Shown: positions 1-11,414 of the stretch, one piece after another
Numbering within the stretch: the stretch's first letter is position 1
Layout: each line of letters begins with the position of its first letter
NCBI RefSeq assembly: GCF_014651815.1
Contig: NZ_BMXP01000002.1
Span: forward strand, 372,001-436,000
Length of the DNA stretch: 64,000 bases
Direction: 5' to 3'
Origin: Alteromonas halophila
Lineage (GTDB): Bacteria; Pseudomonadota; Gammaproteobacteria; Enterobacterales; Alteromonadaceae
Position numbers and translations under genes: made by a program
Notes under the pieces: model-generated
Databases searched by the model: none
Told to the model about the DNA's origin: nothing
The model's input: the letters and a program-made list of their open reading frames with translations, nothing else

Positions 1-302
1 TCGGTATTTTCAGCTGGGATCAGGCTGACAACGACAATCAGGGTGTCAAATACATTCCAGAAACTTTTAAAAAAGTGTCGTTTGCGTTTTTCCCCTAAAA
101 AGCGAATGGTGATTTCAGTGAGAAAGAATGCACTGATAAACCAGTCCATCAGCAAGGTGACAGAGCCAAATCCGGCGGGTAGCTCATAGGTTTTGGCGCC
201 AACCAGCAAGGCGGAGGCAACAATTACGCTGACAACAAATATTTCGAACCATTTATTGGCACGAATTTTTTCAAACTTGGTTTGGAGCTCTGTGGCTTGC
301 AT
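1..302 (-). CDS. Voltage-gated ion channel family protein, N-terminal part (runs off the left edge)
   Basis: The reverse strand is open from an ATG at 302 to the window edge, giving about 100 residues. Three hydrophobic segments are visible: WFEIFVVSVIVASALLVGA, then a segment ending FFLTEITIRFLG, then FWNVFDTLIVVVSLIP. A charged GEKRKRH stretch lies between the second and third. This order and the acidic/basic residues match S1-S3 of the voltage-sensor domain of bacterial 'ion transporter' (Ion_trans, BacNav-like) channels of the inner membrane. The S4 voltage sensor and the pore lie outside the window, so ion selectivity cannot be judged. The gene is divergent from the 49-residue gene at 396. 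Confidence 0.7.
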   Translation of the reverse strand, partial: MQATELQTKFEKIRANKWFEIFVVSVIVASALLVGAKTYELPAGFGSVTLLMDWFISAFFLTEITIRFLGEKRKRHFFKSFWNVFDTLIVVVSLIPAENT

Positions 303-395
303 TACGATTATTTCACTAAGTCTCAGATAAAGGACGGTTGTAGTTCGGGCAAAAATCAGACTACACTGGCCTTACTAATAAAAAAGAGGTTTATC

Positions 396-545
396 ATGGA
401 AGACGAACTTGGCAAATTGCAAGGAAAACTGGCGCGGGTCGCGAACGCGCTTCACCATTTTGTCCCGTCAAGTGCACATGCGCGGCAACTTCGTAACGAC
501 ATGCGTGAGTTGCTGTCTATGTTAGAAGCCAGGAAACGACAGTAG
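396..545 (+). CDS. Small hypothetical protein, 49 residues
   Basis: The reading frame is open from 282, but the convincing start is the ATG at 396, preceded by AAAAAGAGG at a normal ribosome-binding distance. The product begins MEDELGKLQGKL and is short, charged and probably all helical, with no signal peptide or membrane segment. It has a basic C-terminus (LEARKRQ). I do not recognise a family. It is followed at once by a bidirectional terminator shared with tolC, which supports a real, independently transcribed gene. Function unknown. Confidence 0.55.
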   Translation: MEDELGKLQGKLARVANALHHFVPSSAHARQLRNDMRELLSMLEARKRQ

Positions 546-584
546 TCATAGCGGACTTTCCGCGTTCTGTTCGCCTTCAGTACA

Positions 585-630
585 AAAAATAAAAACAGCC
601 TGGCGAGACCAGGCTGATTTCATTATTTAC
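585..630. terminator. Bidirectional rho-independent terminator between the 49-residue gene and tolC
   Basis: CAGCCTGG (596-603) and CCAGGCTG (609-616) form a perfect 8-bp stem around CGAGA. An A-run lies on the left and a T-rich run on the right, so the hairpin can stop transcripts arriving from both convergent genes. Confidence 0.8.
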
Positions 631-646
631 GACACAGGGTACTGAT

Positions 647-2038
647 TTAGTTATCAGTATTGTCCTGTGTCGTACCGGCGTTATCCCGGGCAGCAGTAAG
701 GCCCCGGTTAACCATGGCAACATCTTCGCCGCTAAGCGTACCGGCCGCCTGTTTAAGCGCAACAACTGCCTGAATAAAGTCATAGCGTGCGCCTGCCAGA
801 TTGCGACGCGCGTCGAACAGGTTGCGGGTACTGTCCAGCACATCCACAATGGTTCGGGTACCAACGTCAAATCCCGCTTCGGTCGCCTTCAGTGCACTTT
901 GCGCTGAGACCACGGCCTGCTCTAGTGCGCGAATACTGGAAATTGAGGCTTTCACGTCATTGTAAGAGCTGCGAACGGACTGTACGGTCTGGCGATAGGT
1001 CTGCTCAGCCTGCTGACTTGCAGCGACATACTGATACTGGGCCTGATCGGTTTGTGAGGATACGCGCAGCCCCTGAAAGATAGGAACATTCAGGGTGACA
1101 CCGATAGATTCATTATCCAGATAGGGCGTTTCGTTGTTAAACAGAATTGACGATGTATCTGTTTTTGTGCGGCCTTTAGAGGCACTCAGGTTCAGCGTAG
1201 GGTAGTGACCTGAACGCGCAGCAGAAATGTCTTCTTTGGCAATGTCCATAGCCAGGCGATCTACCAGCAACGCCAGGTTTTGATCCTGCGCCATTTCAAG
1301 CCATGACTCGACACGCTCTGGTGCCGGCTGAGTGGCAGAGAATTTGTCAGTGTCCAGAGAATATAGCTGGTCATGGTATTTGCCGGTGATTACCCGCAGC
1401 GTTTCCAGAGCAAACTCAAGATCATTTTCTGACTGAATTTCCTGAGCAACGGTGCGGTCGAAATTCGCCTGGGCTTCATGCACATCAGTAATCGCCGTCA
1501 GGCCCACTTCAAAACGCTGACGGGTTTGTTCTAACTGACGTTCAATGGCCCGTTTTTCAGAACGGACAAACTCCAGGCTGTCACGTGCCCGTAACACATC
1601 AAAATAAGCGGTTACGGTGCGTACTATAAGTTCCTGCATGCTGGCGGCATACTGGGCATCGCTTTGCTCAGCCACTTTTTCTGCGCGATCCAGTCCGACC
1701 CAGTTGGCATAGTCAAACAGCGACATATCCAGCGAGATCCCGTAGCGGCTGGTTGTGGTATCTGACTCAAACTGAATAATTTCAATTTCCTGAGAGCTAC
1801 CAAAGGTTTGCTGACGTTCGGAGGTGGATTCTTCGTAGCTGACGCTGCCCGATATCTGAGGTAGCAGGTTTGCCCGGCTGACACCGATGCCTTCATAAGC
1901 AGCGTCGCGCTGTGCTTTGGCCTGATTGACCTGAGGATCATTCGCCAGCGCCCGCTGATAAACCTGCATCAGGTCGTCTGCAAAAGCTGATGTGGACACG
2001 CTAATTCCAATGATCAGCGACAGTAGTGTTCGTTTCAT
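647..2038 (-). CDS. tolC: TolC family outer-membrane channel protein
   Basis: This 463-residue product starts with a clear signal peptide (MKRTLLSLIIGISVSTSAFA, cut before DDLMQVYQRA). It then shows the TolC pattern of two OEP repeats made of long helices and short beta strands. Typical phrases are ALANDPQ near the N-terminus and GTRTIVDVLDSTRNLFDARRNL in the second repeat. Length and order agree with E. coli TolC minus its C-terminal tail. TolC trimers form the outer-membrane exit duct for RND, ABC and MFS pumps and for type I secretion. The gene stands alone and is divergent from nudF, the usual gammaproteobacterial arrangement. It could serve the RND pair at 45-49 kb, which has no outer-membrane gene of its own. 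Confidence 0.93.
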   Translation of the reverse strand: MKRTLLSLIIGISVSTSAFADDLMQVYQRALANDPQVNQAKAQRDAAYEGIGVSRANLLPQISGSVSYEESTSERQQTFGSSQEIEIIQFESDTTTSRYGISLDMSLFDYANWVGLDRAEKVAEQSDAQYAASMQELIVRTVTAYFDVLRARDSLEFVRSEKRAIERQLEQTRQRFEVGLTAITDVHEAQANFDRTVAQEIQSENDLEFALETLRVITGKYHDQLYSLDTDKFSATQPAPERVESWLEMAQDQNLALLVDRLAMDIAKEDISAARSGHYPTLNLSASKGRTKTDTSSILFNNETPYLDNESIGVTLNVPIFQGLRVSSQTDQAQYQYVAASQQAEQTYRQTVQSVRSSYNDVKASISSIRALEQAVVSAQSALKATEAGFDVGTRTIVDVLDSTRNLFDARRNLAGARYDFIQAVVALKQAAGTLSGEDVAMVNRGLTAARDNAGTTQDNTDN

Positions 2039-2308
2039 GCTTGCGCCTTTTACTTTATAAGGTGTTCGTCCTGAGGACTGTCATGACGTTAAGTGTATGA
2101 AAAATAATTAGTCAACCGGTAGCACACTCTGGTAACAGTCCGTGTTTAACTGTAACAGAATATGTTTCTGCTGCGGGTTTTCTGTATCTCAGTACGCTGT
2201 ATCTCGTCGAGTATGAACACATTGCAACCAGGCAACCAAATCGTGTACACATACTGACGCAGCTTATACCATGGATGATAATCGTAATTAACCTCAATGT
2301 GGCTGTTA

Positions 2309-2935
2309 ATGAGCAAGAAAAAACCTGCTTTTACCTCAAATGACGTAGAAATTCTGAATATCGAGCCGGTATATGACGGATTCTTTACCATGCAGCGCTA
2401 TCAGTTCAGGCACAAACTGTTCGATGGTGGGTGGAGTGACACCGTGACCCGGGAGATTTTCGAACGCGGCCATGCGGTGGCCGTATTGCCCTACGATCCG
2501 GTTACCGAAGAGTTTGTGCTTATTGAACAGATAAGAATAGGGGCACTTGCTACCGCTTCAACCCCCTGGCTGATAGAAATTGTTGCGGGTATTATCGATG
2601 AGGGTGAAACGGCTGCCTCGGTCTGTCATCGTGAAGCCATGGAAGAAGCAGGAATAACCCTTGAAAATCTGACCAAGGCCTTAAGTTATCTGTCGAGTCC
2701 CGGCGGCACCAGCGAACGACTGCATATCTTTGTTGCGCAAACCGATGCCAGTGCTGCCGGCGGTATTCACGGGCTGGATAATGAGTCCGAAGATATTCTG
2801 GTGCACCGCGTTGCCGAACACCAGGCGCTTGAATGGCTCGAAAGCGGTCATATTGACAACGCAGCAAGCGTAATTGCGCTACAATGGTTTTTCTTGCACA
2901 AAACATCCTTACTGGAGAAATGGCGGACACCGTGA
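2309..2935 (+). CDS. nudF: ADP-ribose pyrophosphatase, Nudix family
   Basis: Hydrolyses ADP-ribose and related ADP-sugars to AMP and sugar phosphate in the cytoplasm. The Nudix box is complete: GIIDEGE, then REAMEEAGI about seven residues later. The flanking ETPWLIEIVAG-like segment (here TPWLIEIVAG) and the N-terminal NDVEI...YRFRH-like region match E. coli NudF. An in-frame start exists at 2297, but the start at 2309 (MSKKKPAF) gives the usual N-terminus and 208 residues. It is the first gene of the overlapping nudF-yqiB-cpdA-yqiA row. Neither start has a strong ribosome-binding site. Confidence 0.9.
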   Translation: MSKKKPAFTSNDVEILNIEPVYDGFFTMQRYQFRHKLFDGGWSDTVTREIFERGHAVAVLPYDPVTEEFVLIEQIRIGALATASTPWLIEIVAGIIDEGETAASVCHREAMEEAGITLENLTKALSYLSSPGGTSERLHIFVAQTDASAAGGIHGLDNESEDILVHRVAEHQALEWLESGHIDNAASVIALQWFFLHKTSLLEKWRTP

Positions 2936-3372
2936 CGTACTCAAAACGAAAATACGTGCCTGACTTGCCCAAGCTGCAGGCGCTGTGCGAACTCAATTAC
3001 ACGCAGTTTCTTCAGATCCTTCCTGACTGCGACGCTGAGCATTTATCTTACGCCTTTTCAGTGAGTGCTCACTTACGCTATGTGGTTCAAATCACTGAGG
3101 CAGCGCCCTATACAACGACGGTTTCAATTGAGCAGCAGGCGCCCGATACGCCCACTTTTCTTAAACCAAAAATGACGGTTCGACTGTATCATGATGCAAG
3201 GATGGCAGAAGTCCTGAGCAGTCAGAATACCGGGGCACTCAATGCCTCGTATCCGTACCCGAATCAGCGGATGCGACAGCGTAATGAAAAGTTCCTGGTC
3301 AACCTGTTTCTGGCTGAATGGCTGGACTTTTGTCTTAAACAACAACCCAAAGCAGTGTCCGAGGTGCAATGA
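2920..3372 (+). CDS. yqiB: YqiB family protein (DUF1249)
   Basis: The 150-residue product starts at the ATG at 2920 behind GGAG, 15 bases before the nudF stop codon is completed; a further in-frame ATG at 2884 is less likely. The sequence follows E. coli YqiB closely in layout: KRKYVPDLPKLQ...LCELNYTQF near the start, TVRLYHDARMAEV in the middle and FLAEWLDFCL near the end. The family has no known enzyme activity and is found almost only between nudF and cpdA. Soluble, cytoplasmic, function unknown. Confidence 0.85.
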   Translation: MADTVTYSKRKYVPDLPKLQALCELNYTQFLQILPDCDAEHLSYAFSVSAHLRYVVQITEAAPYTTTVSIEQQAPDTPTFLKPKMTVRLYHDARMAEVLSSQNTGALNASYPYPNQRMRQRNEKFLVNLFLAEWLDFCLKQQPKAVSEVQ

Positions 3373-4103
3373 AATTAATTCAGATTAGCGATTGTCATCT
3401 GTTTGATGACACCGAAAAAACCGGTAACGGTGATATTAATCCCTACCATACCTTGTCACGTGTACTGGACGATGTGATGCAGCAGGGCTGTGATGCGGTG
3501 ATTGTCACCGGTGACATCAGTGAGGACGATAGTCATGCCAGCTATAGTCACTTTATGCTGATGATGGAAGAAAAGCTTGGTGAACTGCCGTGGAAAATGA
3601 TCCCAGGCAACCATGATAACAACGACCATTTTGAGGAACTGTCTCAACGGCACCTGGTTGCTGGCGATCCCTGGGACCTGGAGAAGTGGTGCCTGCACGG
3701 CCTGGATTCGCGGACATCCACATCGCAAGGCAATGTTGACCAGAAGCAACTGGCGGCGACAGAGTCGGCACTGGCGCAGTACACGTCAAAATACCATTTG
3801 CTGTGCCTGCACCACCATCTTATTGATACCAATAGCTGGATGGAAAAGCACAATATGACCAACGCCGAGGACGTTCTGGACTGGATAACGGACCAGCCGC
3901 AACTCGAACATGTGATTCACGGCCATATTCATTCGCCTGTAGAGTCTGACTATCAGGGTAATAAGATTTACGCAGCACCGGCCACATGCTGGCAATACGC
4001 GTTGTCAGAGGAATTTGCGCTGGCGGATGAAGCGCCAGGTTACCGTATTATTGAACTTCTGGATGACGGCACCTTTACAACGTCTGTGAGGCGGATTTCG
4101 TGA
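3369..4103 (+). CDS. cpdA: 3',5'-cyclic-AMP phosphodiesterase
   Basis: This 244-residue calcineurin-type metallophosphoesterase breaks down cAMP and so tunes CRP signalling. The metal-binding motifs are all visible: ISDCHL at the N-terminus, VTGDISEDD, PGNHDN, HHH around residue 140 and HGHIHSP. The ATG overlaps the yqiB stop by 4 bases (ATGA) and the gene ends in a 4-base overlap with yqiA, so translation of the row is probably coupled. Confidence 0.9.
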   Translation: MKLIQISDCHLFDDTEKTGNGDINPYHTLSRVLDDVMQQGCDAVIVTGDISEDDSHASYSHFMLMMEEKLGELPWKMIPGNHDNNDHFEELSQRHLVAGDPWDLEKWCLHGLDSRTSTSQGNVDQKQLAATESALAQYTSKYHLLCLHHHLIDTNSWMEKHNMTNAEDVLDWITDQPQLEHVIHGHIHSPVESDYQGNKIYAAPATCWQYALSEEFALADEAPGYRIIELLDDGTFTTSVRRIS

Positions 4104-4714
4104 CGGAGATACTGTACCTGCATGGTTTTCTGAGTTCTGAGTTGTCTGTAAAAGCCGTTGCCACGCAGCAGTTTTTCGCGTCGCATTATCCACACGTCAA
4201 TCTGCAGGTGCCGCGCCTGACCAATTACCCGTCTCAGGTGCAGGATCAGCTGGAAACGCTGATCGCGGCCAGACCCGCACTGACAGATGGCGGGTTGCGC
4301 GTTATTGGCAGCTCCATGGGTGGGTTCCTGGCAACGTATCTTGTCGAAAAGTACGGTGGCCGGGCCGTGCTGATTAATCCGGCCGTACGCCCTTACGCGC
4401 TGTTGCAGGATTATTTAGGCCAGCACCAGAATCCCTACACCAGGCAGGACTTTGAGCTGGTCGCATCAGACATCGAGGCGCTGGTTGCGCTGGATACTCC
4501 GGCGGTCAGGCAGCCCAGTCATTACCGCGTTTTGTTGCAAACCGGTGATGAAACACTCGATTACCGGGAAGCACAGAATAAGTATGCTGGCAGCAGTTTG
4601 GTTATCGAACAGGGCGGCGATCATAGTTTTACCTCCTATACCTCGCACCTGCCTGAAATTGCTGACTTTTTGCTAGCCCGAGACGCAGTGATTGCCGCGC
4701 CTGAGAACCCCTGA
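4100..4714 (+). CDS. yqiA: YqiA esterase (alpha/beta hydrolase)
   Basis: The start is a GTG overlapping the cpdA TGA (GTGA). The 204-residue product is an alpha/beta hydrolase with YLHGF near residue 5, the nucleophile elbow GSSMGGF around residues 72-78, and a late GGDHSF histidine. These match the E. coli YqiA esterase, which acts on short acyl esters. Its physiological substrate is unknown. It closes the nudF row, and 128 bases separate it from parE. Confidence 0.88.
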   Translation: MTEILYLHGFLSSELSVKAVATQQFFASHYPHVNLQVPRLTNYPSQVQDQLETLIAARPALTDGGLRVIGSSMGGFLATYLVEKYGGRAVLINPAVRPYALLQDYLGQHQNPYTRQDFELVASDIEALVALDTPAVRQPSHYRVLLQTGDETLDYREAQNKYAGSSLVIEQGGDHSFTSYTSHLPEIADFLLARDAVIAAPENP

Positions 4715-4734
4715 TACCATCATCTGTAGAATAG

Positions 4735-6738
<2,004 letters not shown>

Positions 6739-6876
6739 ACGCACTGCCAGCGCCCAACAAGATGACAGCACACGGACAGGCTGTTTTACCTTCAATTATT
6801 AAATCTTCGGTGACCACCATCATTACATCAATCGATATGGTAGAGTCGCCGCGGTTTAGCCTGTGAAACAGCGGAG

Positions 6877-9800
6877 ATGAAATCGCGTATGGATACAGAT
6901 CAGAAAAGCAATGAGCCGGTGAAAAATGACTCGCCTTTTGTCGTAGGGCTGGGTTCATCGGCTGGTGGTATTGAAGCTTTAATCAATCTGGTTTCCGCAT
7001 TGCCAGACGATCTCAATGCGTCCATTGTCGTGGCGCAGCATCTGTCACCTACCCATAAAAGTCAGATGACAGATATTCTGTCGCGTGAAACCGACTATAA
7101 CGTCGAAGAAATCAGCAATAATATCCGGGTCAGAAAGAGTACCATTTACGTCGGGCCCCCGGGCTATCATATTGTGTATAAAGAGGGAAAGCTGCTTTTA
7201 GACAAGCATCCCGAAGAGGTCGCACCAAAACCGTCTGTCAATATTCTGTTTGAGTCGATGGCGGATGAGCTGGGTGATCATGCGATTGGCGTTGTTCTCT
7301 CAGGCACCGGTAATGACGGCTCGCGTGGCCTCAAAGCAATTAAAAGTGTCGGCGGTTTCGCACTGGTCCAGGATCCCGGCTCGTGTAAGTACGATGGCAT
7401 GCCACGTTCGGCACTGGAAACGGTAGAAGTTGATCGGATCCTCGACGCTGAGGACGTAGGCCAGGAAGTGGCGAATATTACTCAGAATATCGCCCGCAGC
7501 CTGTTTCCGCCATCGGATGAGGCGCGCAATGAGCTTATGCAGGCGCTGTACAGCAAAATTCGCGAAGCCACGAAAATTGATTTTAGCTTTTATAAACAAT
7601 CAACACTGTTAAGACGTGTCAATCGTCGCCTGATAGCCACGCAGAAGACCAGCCTGTCAGATTATCTCAGCCATCTGGAAAATAATCAGGATGAAGTTCT
7701 GGCTTTGTCTAAGGAGCTACTGATTTCGGTCACGGACTTCTTCCGTGACAGTCATGCATTTAAAGCCATCAAACTGTACGTTTCTGAGATCGTTGAAAAG
7801 AAGAACACGGGGGAGTCGGTACGGCTGTGGGTGGCTGGCTGTGCGACCGGTGAAGAGGCATATTCACTGGCACTGCTGTTTTTGGAAGAGATTGAAAATC
7901 AGCAAAAAGATTTGTCATTACAGGTGTTTGCTACTGATATTGATGATCAGGCACTGGCCGTTGCGCGAAAGGGCGCGTACAGCCCGCACGCCGTTAATTC
8001 ACTGGATTCACGCTATATTGAAAAGTACTTTCAGTTTGTTAACGATGCCTACGTGCCGAAAAAACGATTACGTGATGTCATCACCTTTTCGCGACAGGAT
8101 ATTACCCGCGACCCGCCCTTTTTGCATCTGGACATGGTGTCGTTCAGAAATGTACTGATTTACTTCAATTCCGACCTGCAGCAACGTGTACTGTCATTGT
8201 TCCGCTATTCGCTGCTTAACGACGGGATCCTCTTTCTCGGTAAATCAGAGTCCATTGGTCTCAAAGAAGATCTGTTTGTCGCCATGGATCGCCGCTCGCG
8301 TATTTTCAAGGTCAGCGAAAACTCCAAGCGCCCGGCGATCCCTAAAATGCTGAAAAACAATATTTCAGCGCCACGTTCAAAAGACGTTGTCAGCAACAGT
8401 TATGAACGCATTTTCACACGCGCCGTGCTCGATCAGTACGGGCCGGCATTACTGATCAACAAAAGTTTTACCATCCTGCATTCGCACGGCACCCTGCATC
8501 CGTTTATTAACTTCCCGTCGGGTGTGCCGGACTTTAATTTGTCCAAGCTGATTACACCTGAGTTTTCCGCAGAACTGATTTCGTCTATGAATAAGGCGAA
8601 GCGAAGTGCACAGATCACGAAGGGGCGTGTGCGTCGTCTTGAAAGTGACAAAAGCAAGCGCTGGGTGCTGATAATTGTTCCGATTGAAGAGAAAGATCCT
8701 GAGCACTTTCTCATCAACTTCAGACCGGCCACTGATGACCGGCCGGTTGAGGAAAAGGAAGTTACAACCAAAGAAACGGAAGAGGCCGATGTCGCAGAGC
8801 TTATTGCGGCACGGGAGCAGCTTCAGACACTGACCGAGGAAATGGCGGCTTCTGCGGAAGAAATGCAGGCGCTGAATGAGGAAGTGCAGGCTGCTAATGA
8901 GGAACTGCAGGCCAATAACGAGGAACTCGAGGCGACCAACGAAGAGTTACAGGCCACCAACGAAGAGCTTATCAGCGTTAACGAAGAGAGTATGCGTAAA
9001 TCCTCTGAGCTGGCCGCGATCAATTCCGAACTGGAAAGCGTCTATAACACACTCGACTTTCCGATCCTGGTGTTCGACACCGATCGCAGGCTCAATCGCA
9101 CCAACGAAGCGGCAAACCGGCGTTATCACTTAAATACCGGCTCTTTTGGTCAGGCAATGCACGAGCTAAACCTGCCGGAATATTTTGAAGATATTGAGCA
9201 GCGTATTACCGGTACGCTGCGGACCGGGAACAAAGCCAACATCATCATAAAGCCCTCGGTTAAAGAAACCTACAATATCTTTGTTACGCCAATTTTTAAT
9301 AACCGCGAGCGGATCACCGGCGCTATTCTGGTGATTATTGATAACTCGGAGCTGGTGCTGGCACACGAACGGATTGAAAAGAGCCAGGAACAACTGTTGT
9401 CGATTATGAACAACTCGCTGGCACTGATTGCGCTTAAGGATAACGCGGGTCGCTACGAATTTGTAAACACCCGGTTTGAAGAGCGTTTTGGTGTGAATGC
9501 ACAGGATGTTATTGGCCGCACTGACGCCCAGGTGTTCGACAAACATATAGCCTCGCTGTTTCGTGAGCGCGACTTAGATACAATGCGCTCGCTGGCACCG
9601 CTGGAAACCGTCGATGAACTGGAAATAGACAGTGGAAAGGTTACGCTGGAAAGTGTGCGTTTTCCTATTTTCGATGCTGAAGGTACGATCAAATCCATCT
9701 GTACCCAGGCCACGGATGTCACCAAATCCCGCCATGCTAATGAACAGTTGCGTCTGGCAGGTAAACTGTTTGATAAAGCCAGCGACGCCATTCTGGTGAC

Positions 9801-11409
9801 CGACAGTGACTGTAATATACTTACCGGTAACGATGCATTTACCGAGCTTACAGGCTACGAAGTCAGTGAGTTGATTGGTAAGCCGCCTTCCTCGCTGAAG
9901 TCTGATGACCACTCCAAAGCATTTTTCGATGAAATGAATGACAACCTGCAGGCATCGGGTTTCTGGCAGGGCGAGGTCATTAATCTGTGTAAGAACGGCG
10001 AGAAAAAACGGTTATGGCTGACCATGAGCGCCGTTCGCCATGGCGATGATAAGCCAGTGAATTACATTGCTACCTATAGCGATGTAGACGAAATAAAAAG
10101 TGTGCAGCGTAAAATTGAGTTTCTGGCTACCCATGACGAACTCACCCGCCTGCCCAACCGCACGGCGCTGCTGGAGCGTCTGGAACTGATGGTCAGCAAC
10201 GCACGCCGTGCCGATACGCTGTGTGCGGTGTTGTTTATCGATCTGGACAACTTTAAAGATATCAATGATACCTTCGGCCACACTATCGGTGATCAGTTGC
10301 TTAAGCAGGTAGCCCGCCGTATCCGCGATAATTTACGTGACGTCGACTTACTCGCCCGCTTGGGCGGCGATGAATTTGTTGCGCTGGTAAGTGCCACGGC
10401 CATTGCTGAAATTGATGATGTTGCCAGCCGTATATCAAGCGCAGTCAGTACTGCCTTTGAGGTGAATGAACACGCGCTGCAGGTCTCGGCCAGTATCGGT
10501 ATCAGCGTCTACCCGCAGGATGGCGATGATAGTCAGACACTGCTTAAGCACGCCGATGATGCCATGTACACCGCCAAAGATGCCGGCAAGAGTCAGTACC
10601 AGTACTTTACCGACGATATGCGTGAACAGGCCCGGGCGAAACACGCTACCCAGCAAATGCTTAAAAAGGCGCTGGACAACGATAGTTTTGAGCTGGAGTT
10701 TGAGGCGAAAGTTGATATTCCGAGCAACGCAATTGTCGGTGCCGTTGCGCACTTAAAGTATGACGGAGCCTGTATTCGGGGTGAAGAAGTCAGGCGTTTG
10801 CTGGACGCCGCAGAGCGCAGCGATGTGATCGCTTCACTGGACTTACACACCGTTGAACTGGTCATTCGTGCGATGCTTGACTGGCAAAAGCAGGGCGTAG
10901 CATTACCGCTAATCACCGTGGTGGTGTCGGACCGGCAATGGCATAAAACGGACTTTGCCAGCAGCGTGGCAAACCTGATTGATGCACATAAAGTGCCGGC
11001 AGAGAAACTGGTGTTTGAAATCAGTGAAACCTGTCTGGCAGAAGTAGACGAAACGGTGCAGCAGGAAGTAATGCAACTGCATAAAATGGGCGTCGGGGTC
11101 AGTGTCAGTGAGTTTGGTGGTGCGTCCTTTGCGCTACAAAACATGATTCATTCCGGGATTACTGAGATCAAACTGCCGGCTCAGTTAGTACAAAAACTAA
11201 CACAGCAAAGCAGTGACGAAGCGCGCTTTATCACGGCAATTATAAGCTTTGCCAAGGCAATGGCATTAAAAGTGGTTGCTCCGGGCGTCACAAGCGAAGA
11301 GCAGCTTGATGCGTTAAAGCAAATGGGCTGTGAACTTGCCGAAGGCACCTATTTTGCTGATGGTATGGACAGGGTCCAGGTTGCAGAGAAGTTAAAACGG
11401 CAAGGCTAG
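6877..11409 (+). CDS. CheB-CheR-PAS-GGDEF-EAL hybrid signalling protein
   Basis: A 1510-residue soluble protein. Residues ~20-205 are a CheB methylesterase domain with the catalytic triad Ser28 (GSSAGG), His55 (AQHLSP) and Asp147 (GNDGSRG). Residues ~215-480 are a CheR methyltransferase with the SAM motif GCATGEEAYS at ~321-330. A long coiled coil of repeated EELQA/NNEELEAT units follows (~645-715), then three PAS-like domains (~720-1075). The diguanylate cyclase domain has an intact GGDEF at 1163-1167 and an inhibitory RxxD site (RDVD) five residues before it. The EAL domain (~1260-1505) is degenerate: the EAL signature reads VAH, DDFG reads SEFG and KxD reads KLP, so it is probably inactive. 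No transmembrane segment. The next gene, a phytochrome module, starts 5 bases later. A second in-frame ATG at 6889 could be used. Confidence 0.9.
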   Translation: MKSRMDTDQKSNEPVKNDSPFVVGLGSSAGGIEALINLVSALPDDLNASIVVAQHLSPTHKSQMTDILSRETDYNVEEISNNIRVRKSTIYVGPPGYHIVYKEGKLLLDKHPEEVAPKPSVNILFESMADELGDHAIGVVLSGTGNDGSRGLKAIKSVGGFALVQDPGSCKYDGMPRSALETVEVDRILDAEDVGQEVANITQNIARSLFPPSDEARNELMQALYSKIREATKIDFSFYKQSTLLRRVNRRLIATQKTSLSDYLSHLENNQDEVLALSKELLISVTDFFRDSHAFKAIKLYVSEIVEKKNTGESVRLWVAGCATGEEAYSLALLFLEEIENQQKDLSLQVFATDIDDQALAVARKGAYSPHAVNSLDSRYIEKYFQFVNDAYVPKKRLRDVITFSRQDITRDPPFLHLDMVSFRNVLIYFNSDLQQRVLSLFRYSLLNDGILFLGKSESIGLKEDLFVAMDRRSRIFKVSENSKRPAIPKMLKNNISAPRSKDVVSNSYERIFTRAVLDQYGPALLINKSFTILHSHGTLHPFINFPSGVPDFNLSKLITPEFSAELISSMNKAKRSAQITKGRVRRLESDKSKRWVLIIVPIEEKDPEHFLINFRPATDDRPVEEKEVTTKETEEADVAELIAAREQLQTLTEEMAASAEEMQALNEEVQAANEELQANNEELEATNEELQATNEELISVNEESMRKSSELAAINSELESVYNTLDFPILVFDTDRRLNRTNEAANRRYHLNTGSFGQAMHELNLPEYFEDIEQRITGTLRTGNKANIIIKPSVKETYNIFVTPIFNNRERITGAILVIIDNSELVLAHERIEKSQEQLLSIMNNSLALIALKDNAGRYEFVNTRFEERFGVNAQDVIGRTDAQVFDKHIASLFRERDLDTMRSLAPLETVDELEIDSGKVTLESVRFPIFDAEGTIKSICTQATDVTKSRHANEQLRLAGKLFDKASDAILVTDSDCNILTGNDAFTELTGYEVSELIGKPPSSLKSDDHSKAFFDEMNDNLQASGFWQGEVINLCKNGEKKRLWLTMSAVRHGDDKPVNYIATYSDVDEIKSVQRKIEFLATHDELTRLPNRTALLERLELMVSNARRADTLCAVLFIDLDNFKDINDTFGHTIGDQLLKQVARRIRDNLRDVDLLARLGGDEFVALVSATAIAEIDDVASRISSAVSTAFEVNEHALQVSASIGISVYPQDGDDSQTLLKHADDAMYTAKDAGKSQYQYFTDDMREQARAKHATQQMLKKALDNDSFELEFEAKVDIPSNAIVGAVAHLKYDGACIRGEEVRRLLDAAERSDVIASLDLHTVELVIRAMLDWQKQGVALPLITVVVSDRQWHKTDFASSVANLIDAHKVPAEKLVFEISETCLAEVDETVQQEVMQLHKMGVGVSVSEFGGASFALQNMIHSGITEIKLPAQLVQKLTQQSSDEARFITAIISFAKAMALKVVAPGVTSEEQLDALKQMGCELAEGTYFADGMDRVQVAEKLKRQG

Positions 11410-11414
11410 GTGTT

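Noticed and set aside
8806-9030. Repetitive GAGGAA-rich DNA in the hybrid signalling gene
   Set aside because: It encodes the coiled-coil linker normal for CheB-CheR hybrids, not a tandem DNA repeat of its own.
10593-11144. 183-codon reverse frame opposite the EAL domain
   Set aside because: Serine- and cysteine-rich low-complexity translation typical of an antisense shadow.
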